Positions 1 to 5,118 of a stretch of 8,724 bases of DNA are shown here, piece by piece. Location: assembly GCA_029974875.1 (NCBI GenBank), contig JARKQP010000565.1, positions 1 through 8,724 on the forward strand. Reading direction: 5' to 3'. The notes under the pieces were generated by a model. The model did not search any database. It worked only from the letters and a program-made list of their open reading frames with translations, and was not told where the DNA came from. The stretch is from Mobilitalea sp. (GTDB lineage: Bacteria; Bacillota_A; Clostridia; Lachnospirales; Lachnospiraceae). Every line of letters starts with the position of its first letter. The stretch's first letter is position 1. Made by a program: the position numbers and the translations under genes.

Positions 1-1
1 C

Positions 2-1210
2 TTTACCAGAGTCACAGGGATTAAGGTAAATATCAAACGGATGGACTTCAATACCCTGGAAGAAAAAATCAACATGGAGTTTATTTCAAAAACAGCCCAG
101 TATGAGTTGATTTATGTTGACCCGTATAAGACCCTGAATCGTTTTTCCGAGGGTCTGGAGGATCTGAACCTTTATGAAGAGGATGGGACCCTGCCCCATA
201 TTGTGGGAGGGATCGAAAGCTTCTCAAAGGAACAGCTGGAGGTTTGCTCTTATTTCGGAGATACAGGAAAGCTGGATACGATACCCTTTGATTCCACTAC
301 CATGATTTTATTTTACCGGAAGGATATTTTTGAACAATATGGGGAGCAGATGAAAAAGGAGCTGGGCTTTGATCCAAACCCGGGAAATGGGGAGTTTACC
401 TGGGATCAGTTTATCGAGGTCTCAAAATGGATCAATAAACAGGGGAAGGGTTCTTCGGAACCTGTACAGGGCAGCATAACCATGTCCGCCCAGCATAACT
501 CCATTTATACTGCATTTTCAACGGTTCTGGGTGCCTACGGCGGGGATTATTTTACAAATGACAAGATAAAAAGCCTTGGAACCGCCACAGGCGCTGAGCT
601 TCAGTCAAGGACCGAGGAGTTTAATACAGCGCTTAAAAAATTCAAGGAAATCCTTGCTTTAAATCCGGAGAATAAGGAGGGCTATACCTGGGATGAGGCA
701 GCTACCCTGTTTACGGAAGAGGATATTGCCATGATGATCAACTGGGACGAGAACGTATCAGGCATAGAGAACTCCCGGATTGCAGGAAAGGTAGGCTACA
801 GCGTATTGCCCAAAGGGACAGAACGAAGCTCCAATATCTATGGAGGGTCAGGCATCGGAATCAACAGCTATGCCAGCAGTAAGAAGAAGCTGGCAGCCTG
901 GATGTTCATTGTCTGGGCAACCTCACCGGAGGTGCAGATGAAATCCTTTATGGAAAAAGAGGGAGGAACCCTGCCGACAAGAACGGCCTTAATGGAAAAA
1001 ATAGAACAGGATTTTTCCGGGAGAATGCCCCAGGTTTCCGCAATGATAAAGTCCCAGAAAAATGAATATGCCTATTACAGGCCAAAGATGAAAAATGGCT
1101 ACGAGTTCGAACATATCATGATTACAAATTTATTCGATATGATACAGGAGGACAGGCCGGTCAAAAATATTTCTATCAATATGAAGAGCCAATGGAGCGA
1201 GCGGCGCTAA
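2..1210 (+). CDS. Extracellular solute-binding protein, family 1 (5'-truncated by window edge)
   Basis: This is a substrate-binding lipoprotein of the ABC sugar-uptake type (family 1, UgpB/MalE-like). It would sit outside the membrane and deliver a sugar or oligosaccharide to a permease or sensor. The reading frame is open from base 2, and the residues before the first ATG at 41 (FTRVTGIKVNIKR) match the usual N-lobe start of this family, 'F...TGIKV', so the ATG at 41 is internal. The signal peptide and the first few dozen residues lie outside the window; 402 residues are visible. Family-like segments include FYRKDIFEQYG, the FTWDQFIEVSKWI stretch, the MMINWDEN stretch, and the glycine-rich YGGSGIGINSYASSKK followed by AAWMFIVWATSPEVQ, which are typical of the C-lobe. 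The histidine kinase gene begins 26 nt after the stop. The ligand cannot be told from the sequence. The family call is secure. Confidence 0.93.
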   Translation, partial: FTRVTGIKVNIKRMDFNTLEEKINMEFISKTAQYELIYVDPYKTLNRFSEGLEDLNLYEEDGTLPHIVGGIESFSKEQLEVCSYFGDTGKLDTIPFDSTTMILFYRKDIFEQYGEQMKKELGFDPNPGNGEFTWDQFIEVSKWINKQGKGSSEPVQGSITMSAQHNSIYTAFSTVLGAYGGDYFTNDKIKSLGTATGAELQSRTEEFNTALKKFKEILALNPENKEGYTWDEAATLFTEEDIAMMINWDENVSGIENSRIAGKVGYSVLPKGTERSSNIYGGSGIGINSYASSKKKLAAWMFIVWATSPEVQMKSFMEKEGGTLPTRTALMEKIEQDFSGRMPQVSAMIKSQKNEYAYYRPKMKNGYEFEHIMITNLFDMIQEDRPVKNISINMKSQWSERR

Positions 1211-1226
1211 GGGCTATGGATGGGAA

Positions 1227-1234
1227 GAGGAGGG
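1227..1234 (+). promoter_or_regulatory. Ribosome binding site that sets the histidine kinase start
   Basis: A purine run containing AGGAGG (1228-1233) lies just before the ATG at 1237. The in-frame ATGs at 1192 and 1216 lack a comparable site at a workable distance, and 1192 would overlap the upstream gene. The spacing to 1237 is a little short (about 3-4 nt), so the choice is good but not certain. Confidence 0.65.
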
Positions 1235-1236
1235 TT

Positions 1237-2964
1237 ATGAAGGAAAAGCATAGTTTTAGAAGGCAGTTTATCAAAGGATCCTCCTTTCTGATTATCGTAT
1301 TTTTGATTATTTTCATAGCTATGATCCAGAATTTCAGGCACACTCTCCATAAGCAGTATGGGGAGTCGGAAAAGCAGTCCGTTGAGGTGATCGGAAATAA
1401 CATTGATTACATCCTGAACTCCGTGGAGAACCTGTCAAATTCCATCATATCCAACCAGGAGCTGATCGATAGCATCAAGGAGGGGGAGAAGGAACGGCTG
1501 GCGGACAAATTATACAGCTTCTATATCACAAGCAACGATATCGAGGGGATTTACGTAATCACTCCCAGCGGATACCAGCAGGTTGGTGCGGAGCTTAAGG
1601 ACGGAGTAAAGAGCTTTCCGCGATTTGAACTGGATGATACCTCCGGTGAAATTGTTTGGTTTCCTACGATAGAAAAGAACGTGAAAATTCTGTCGGGAAG
1701 CATGGCAAAGAGGTATTTCTCCATGGGGAGAAAGATCATTGACGTTTATTCCTTAAAGGAGCTGGGGTATATTAATATAGAGCTGGATGAGAGCGTACTG
1801 GCAGGTGCCTTTAGCGGTTTGCAGGAAGAAAGCAGTAAGATGCTGATCTGTGATACCTCAGGCAATGTTATAGCCAGCTCGGAGGATGATTTTACGTCCA
1901 TTAACAGCAGTAATGCCAGTTATTTTGATACCATGGTTGATGACAGCAATCCCAATTATATCAGCTATAATGAAGGCGGAAAAAAATATGTGGCTATTTA
2001 CTCAGCCTTTAATTATGGCAAATGGTATATCGTAAAAATAGTTCCCGAAGCAGTATTATATAAGGATTTGAACCGGCTGCTCCTATATACCGTGCTGGGC
2101 GCAATGATTTCCCTCATCGTTATGTTCAATGCGGCGTTCATATACTCCAGGAGAATAACGAAGCCCATTGAGGTTATGATGCGCCAGATGAAGAAGGTGG
2201 AGGCCGGCAACCTGAATGTCCGGGTGGAATCTAATGTATATAATGAGCTGGATGATCTCAGTGACAGCTTTAACCAGATGGTAAACCAGATAAAGAAGCT
2301 GATGGATGACATCATAGCGGTGGAGCATAATAAAAATGAGCTGGAGCTGGAGGTACTGCACGCCCAGATTAATCCTCATTTTCTGTATAACACCCTGAAC
2401 ACCATCAGATGGATGGCTAAGATCAAGGGTGAGGACAGTATCGCAGAGGCCTTAGTTGCCCTGGTGAAGCTGTTACGTGTGAGTATCGGCTTTGGTAATA
2501 ATATGATTTTGCTGGAGGATGAGATAGCCTATATTGAAAACTATCTTTTGATACAGAAGCTGCGCTTTAATCAATTGTTCGAAATACAATATGATATTAA
2601 GGAAGAGCATAAAAAGCTGTATATTCCCAAGCTGATCCTACAGCCCATTGTTGAAAATTCCTTGATTTATTGCATTGATGAAGCGGAAAAACGGGAGGAG
2701 CCGATCCTGATACAGATCTATACCCAGGAAAGGGATGACCATATTGAGATTATCGTTAAGGACAATGGCGGAGGAATTGAAAAGGAGATACTGGATAATA
2801 TCCTGAAGCAGGAGCAGAACATTAACCGCTTCAGTAAGGTGGGACTAAATAATGTAAATCAAAGATTAAAGCTATATCTTGGTGAAGAATACGGTTTGCA
2901 GATTGTTTCTTCCGTGGGGGTGGGGACAACTGTCATAATAAGCGTACCGGATAACGCTTCATAA
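1237..2964 (+). CDS. Sensor histidine kinase, YesM/LytS-like (His_kinase + HATPase_c)
   Basis: This membrane sensor kinase probably phosphorylates the response regulator encoded just downstream. With the start at 1237 it has 575 residues. Order of parts: a basic N-tail; membrane segment 1 at about residues 14-30; an extracellular sensing domain of about 250 residues (probably Cache-like, inferred from size and place); membrane segment 2 at about 283-303; and a HAMP linker from about 304 (RRITKPIE). The His_kinase domain has the phospho-acceptor motif NPHFLYN with His381. The ATPase domain has an N-box QPIVEN (Asn474), a G1 box DNGGG (Asp509) and a GLNNVNQRL box (Gly536). One oddity is that the N-box continues SLIYCID, where the family usually has an HG pair after two or three residues. 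The gene lies between a solute-binding protein gene (26-nt gap) and an AraC-type regulator gene (11-nt gap), as is common for sugar-responsive systems in Firmicutes. The family is certain; the signal sensed is unknown. Confidence 0.95.
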   Translation: MKEKHSFRRQFIKGSSFLIIVFLIIFIAMIQNFRHTLHKQYGESEKQSVEVIGNNIDYILNSVENLSNSIISNQELIDSIKEGEKERLADKLYSFYITSNDIEGIYVITPSGYQQVGAELKDGVKSFPRFELDDTSGEIVWFPTIEKNVKILSGSMAKRYFSMGRKIIDVYSLKELGYINIELDESVLAGAFSGLQEESSKMLICDTSGNVIASSEDDFTSINSSNASYFDTMVDDSNPNYISYNEGGKKYVAIYSAFNYGKWYIVKIVPEAVLYKDLNRLLLYTVLGAMISLIVMFNAAFIYSRRITKPIEVMMRQMKKVEAGNLNVRVESNVYNELDDLSDSFNQMVNQIKKLMDDIIAVEHNKNELELEVLHAQINPHFLYNTLNTIRWMAKIKGEDSIAEALVALVKLLRVSIGFGNNMILLEDEIAYIENYLLIQKLRFNQLFEIQYDIKEEHKKLYIPKLILQPIVENSLIYCIDEAEKREEPILIQIYTQERDDHIEIIVKDNGGGIEKEILDNILKQEQNINRFSKVGLNNVNQRLKLYLGEEYGLQIVSSVGVGTTVIISVPDNAS

Positions 2965-2969
2965 AGGAG
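2963..2969 (+). promoter_or_regulatory. Ribosome binding site that sets the response regulator start
   Basis: AAAGGAG overlaps the kinase stop codon and abuts the ATG at 2970, leaving no spacer, but lies 6 nt before the ATG at 2976. The later ATG gives the protein start MYKIMIVDDE, the usual beginning of a receiver domain. This supports 2976 as the start and suggests translational coupling to the kinase gene. Confidence 0.75.
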
Positions 2970-2975
2970 ATGCGT

Positions 2976-4559
2976 ATGTATAAGATTATGATTGTAGACG
3001 ACGAAATGCTGGTCCGTATTGGGGTAAAGGCATTAATTAACTGGCAGGAGCTGGGCTTTGAGATTGTGGCGGAGGCCAGTAACGGCCAGACAGCCTACGA
3101 AAAATATGTGGCCTTAAAGCCGGATCTGGTTATAACAGATATCAAGATGCCTAAGCAGGATGGAATATGGCTGACGAAAAAGATTAAGGAATATAATCCG
3201 AATACAGAGATCATATTTTTGACCTGCTATGACGATTTTTCTTATGCGAAGGAAGCAATCAAATTAAGGGTTTCTGATTATATATTGAAGGCCGAGATGG
3301 AAGAGGAGGAGCTAAGAAAGATCCTGCTGGAAAAAAAGAAGAAGCTGGATATGCTCGGCGGACAAAAGCCGGAGATCCAAAGGGATAATCCGCTGATGAA
3401 AAAGCAGCAGGAATATCTCCTTGGACTTCTGCTTAGCAGTAACCGCAGCAACGAGCTGATCAGGGAGGAATTCATAAAGGCACAGGTGGAGTGGAATACC
3501 CGTAAGTACTGCTTTATCCAGTTCGATTTCCGCTCTTCCCTGAAAAATGAAAGGAATGCGGATTATCAGATTGCTAACATCATATCAGCCTGTCTGGAAC
3601 TGATTGTTAACAAGTTCCAGGATGAGGAGGTGGAGGTATTCTCCAAGCAATTTGGTAAGTCCATCACCTGTTTTTTAATGTCCCCTAATCTAAATGAGGT
3701 TAAAATACAAAAATGCATTGATTATCTAAAAAGCTCCTTTAAGCAATATTTTAATATCAGCTATAAAAGTGTGAATTCCCCGGTCACCTCTACCATAGAG
3801 GAAACAAGGGAATATTTGGGCTGGATCTTTGCCGCTTCCGATTATCTGTTTTATATTCATGAGGGGGAGCATCTGACCAAGGAGACCATGCAGCAATCGG
3901 AAGGCTCCTTCATATATGATACGGCAATGGTAAAGGAATTTGGCCAATATATCGAGGAAGGGGATATAGCTGCCATCTTTGAGAAAATAGATGGGCTGGA
4001 GAGGCTGCTGGACCGGCAAAGAAGTAACTCCCTGGAGGTGAAGCTGGAATTGTCCCATATGGTAAATGATATCTTTAAGCGCTTTGACAACTGCTTTCAG
4101 GAGGATAAGGATGTGTTTGCCTTCCAGAAAAGGATTATTAATTCGGAGGAGCTGACGGAGGCGATTGAAATTATCCGGGATTTCCTGAAAAATATCATTG
4201 CCGAGAACTCTGCAAACCGGGCGGATAATGCGGAAATTCTGATCAAAAAGGCAGTTCAGTACATCAATGACTATTTCGATAAAAAGATAAGCCTGGAGGA
4301 TATTTCGGGATACGTGGGGATATCCAAATATTACTTTTCCGTACTATTTAAAAAGGAAAAGGATATTACCTTCTCCTCCTATCTGAATTCCGTCCGCATT
4401 GACAAGGCAAAGCAGCTGCTGAAAAATCCCCAGGCTACGATTAATGATGTTGTGGATGAGGTTGGCTTTAACGATGCCCAATACTTTAGTAAGACCTTTA
4501 AAAAATATGTGGGTATGACGGTTACGGAATATCGGGGAAAGTGTGAGAAGGAATTCTAA
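2976..4559 (+). CDS. Response regulator, YesN-like: receiver domain plus AraC-type DNA-binding domain
   Basis: This cytoplasmic transcription factor has 527 residues when started at 2976, close to the ~500-540 usual for the YesN group. The N-terminal receiver domain (about 1-120) shows the acidic pair Asp8-Asp9, phospho-acceptor Asp55 in ITDIKMP, Thr83 in FLTCYDDF and the conserved Lys105 in DYILKAE; Ala follows the Lys where many receivers have Pro. A long middle region (about 130-420) has no motif I can name and is typical of this group. The C-terminal AraC domain (about 426-523) has two helix-turn-helix units, ISLEDISGYVGISKYYFSVL and TINDVVDEVGFNDAQYFSKT. The gene is the last of the probable sensor operon and likely activates sugar-uptake genes, perhaps those that include the upstream binding protein; that target is inferred. 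Its last five codons and its stop lie inside the first copy of the structured repeat. Confidence 0.95.
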   Translation: MYKIMIVDDEMLVRIGVKALINWQELGFEIVAEASNGQTAYEKYVALKPDLVITDIKMPKQDGIWLTKKIKEYNPNTEIIFLTCYDDFSYAKEAIKLRVSDYILKAEMEEEELRKILLEKKKKLDMLGGQKPEIQRDNPLMKKQQEYLLGLLLSSNRSNELIREEFIKAQVEWNTRKYCFIQFDFRSSLKNERNADYQIANIISACLELIVNKFQDEEVEVFSKQFGKSITCFLMSPNLNEVKIQKCIDYLKSSFKQYFNISYKSVNSPVTSTIEETREYLGWIFAASDYLFYIHEGEHLTKETMQQSEGSFIYDTAMVKEFGQYIEEGDIAAIFEKIDGLERLLDRQRSNSLEVKLELSHMVNDIFKRFDNCFQEDKDVFAFQKRIINSEELTEAIEIIRDFLKNIIAENSANRADNAEILIKKAVQYINDYFDKKISLEDISGYVGISKYYFSVLFKKEKDITFSSYLNSVRIDKAKQLLKNPQATINDVVDEVGFNDAQYFSKTFKKYVGMTVTEYRGKCEKEF

Positions 4560-4683
4560 GACACCACAAGACGGTGCCTAAGAATTTCTAGTGTGCCATA
4601 TATGGCACACTTCTCACACTCGAAGAACGCAAGTGCAGCGTTCTTCACTGATTGTTTGTGCCGTTGAAGCGGAATGTTAGGAA
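4540..4683 (+). repeat. Structured repeat, copy A (of two tandem copies)
   Basis: This is the first of two diverged tandem copies with a period of about 143-148 bp. It shares with copy B a 17-nt identity (c4630 to c4646 against c4776 to c4792) and an overlapping 18-nt identity (4646-4663 against 4794-4811). It can fold into several hairpins. An outer stem pairs 4540-4550 with 4610-4620 (11 bp perfect). An inner stem pairs 4551-4565 with 4573-4587 (two mismatches). A 22-bp perfect palindrome spans 4590-4611. Another stem pairs GAAGAACGC (4622-4630) with GCGTTCTTC (4638-4646), with loop AAGTGCA. The element begins inside the response regulator gene. It may be transcribed as the 3' untranslated part of that mRNA. 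No coding role is apparent. Confidence 0.8.
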
Positions 4684-4828
4684 GTGTGAAGAGAAGTTCT
4701 AAGGCACCAAAGGACGGAGCCTGACAACTTCTATGCTTCACAAATGGAATACGCAGTATTTCAGTGGGAAGAACACAAGTGCAGCGTTCTTCCCACTGAT
4801 TGTTTGTGCCGCTAAAGCGGCATGTTTG
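4684..4828 (+). repeat. Structured repeat, copy B
   Basis: This second copy keeps the fold of copy A with changed bases. The outer stem pairs TGTGAAG (4685-4691) with CTTCACA (4736-4742). The next stem pairs 4693-4708 with 4716-4731 with a few mismatches. A small hairpin AATAC-gca-GTATT (4748-4760) sits where copy A has its palindrome. A 14-bp perfect stem pairs 4761-4774 with 4786-4799 around loop ACAAGTGCAGC. A 6-bp stem TGCCGC-taaa-GCGGCA spans 4807-4822. None of these has a T-run behind it, so they do not look like terminators. The B-copy 14-bp stem is longer than its 9-bp counterpart in A. Confidence 0.8.
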
Positions 4829-4850
4829 AAAATATGAAAAATAATAGATG

Positions 4851-4879
4851 TTGACAATATTAAAAAATTCCTATAACAT
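4851..4879 (+). promoter_or_regulatory. Sigma-A-like promoter just ahead of a terminator
   Basis: A perfect -35 box TTGACA (4851-4856) is followed by either TATAAC (4872-4877, 15-nt spacer) or TAACAT (4874-4879, 17-nt spacer). Transcription would begin at about 4884-4886, only some 40 nt before the end of the terminator at 4926. It lies directly after repeat copy B. Confidence 0.6.
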
Positions 4880-4890
4880 GATTTTATATG

Positions 4891-4926
4891 AAGAGCAGAC
4901 GGACTGGTGTGTCGGTCTGCTTTTTT
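4891..4926 (+). terminator. Rho-independent terminator
   Basis: GCAGAC (4895-4900) pairs with GTCTGC (4915-4920). An inner GAC/GTC pairing follows a G-G mismatch, the loop is TGGTGT, and a run of six T (4921-4926) comes directly behind. Flanking A residues at 4891-4894 can pair with the T-run. It could end read-through from the sensor operon, and it would also stop RNA made from the promoter at 4851. Confidence 0.85.
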
Positions 4927-4977
4927 AGCTACTGCTTTAGTGTTATTAAACAAAAATCTGATTCTGATAAAAACAAA

Positions 4978-5006
4978 TTGAAAGTAGCTGTTTTCAGTGA
5001 TAGAAT
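4978..5006 (+). promoter_or_regulatory. Probable glgP promoter (sigma-A, extended -10)
   Basis: TTGAAA (4978-4983) and TAGAAT (5001-5006) are separated by exactly 17 nt, and the -10 box is preceded by TGA, an extended -10 motif. It lies downstream of the terminator at 4926 and upstream of the phosphorylase gene. A start near 5013 would give a leader of about 105 nt. I saw no clear catabolite-response (cre) box here. Confidence 0.65.
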
Positions 5007-5051
5007 GTTTCTAAAAGTATTTTTATTCGACATAAATATAACAGCTTCATA

Positions 5052-5096
5052 GAATGGTAAAAAGACCACAATGGGCATAGGCCCATTCCTATTTTT
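5052..5096 (+). promoter_or_regulatory. Leader hairpin upstream of glgP, possible attenuator
   Basis: AATGGGC (5070-5076) pairs perfectly with GCCCATT (5081-5087) around an ATAG tetraloop, and a five-T run follows at 5092-5096 after a 4-nt gap. An alternative stem, GAATGG (5052-5057) with CCATTC (5083-5088), uses the same 3' arm, so the two folds exclude each other. The gap before the T-run makes this a weak terminator at best. A regulatory role is speculative. Confidence 0.35.
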
Positions 5097-5104
5097 GATA
5101 TTGC

Positions 5105-5110
5105 AGGAGG
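5105..5110 (+). promoter_or_regulatory. Ribosome binding site for glgP, pointing to a TTG start
   Basis: AGGAGG lies 8 nt before the in-frame TTG at 5119. The in-frame ATG at 5071 has no such site and lies within the leader hairpin, so 5119 is the better start. Confidence 0.85.
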
Positions 5111-5118
5111 TATTTGAT

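Noticed and set aside
1192..1236. Upstream ATGs at 1192 and 1216 as the histidine kinase start
   Set aside because: The ATG at 1192 overlaps the binding protein gene and both lack a well-placed ribosome binding site. The ATG at 1237 has an AGGAGG just before it and gives a normal short basic N-tail.
4540..4828. CRISPR array or insertion sequence for the repeated region
   Set aside because: There are only two long diverged units with no spacers, and no transposase or flanking target duplication is visible.
4556..4953. Two small minus-strand open frames (4556-4741 and 4738-4953) with similar peptides containing KNAALAFF / KNAALVFF
   Set aside because: Each simply reads through one copy of the tandem hairpin repeat, so their likeness comes from the DNA repeat. 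They have no convincing ribosome binding site and no domain.
4888..5052. Plus-strand 54-codon open frame starting at ATG 4888, between the promoter and glgP
   Set aside because: It runs straight through the terminator hairpin, has no ribosome binding site, and its product (MKSRRTGVSVCFF...) shows no family features.
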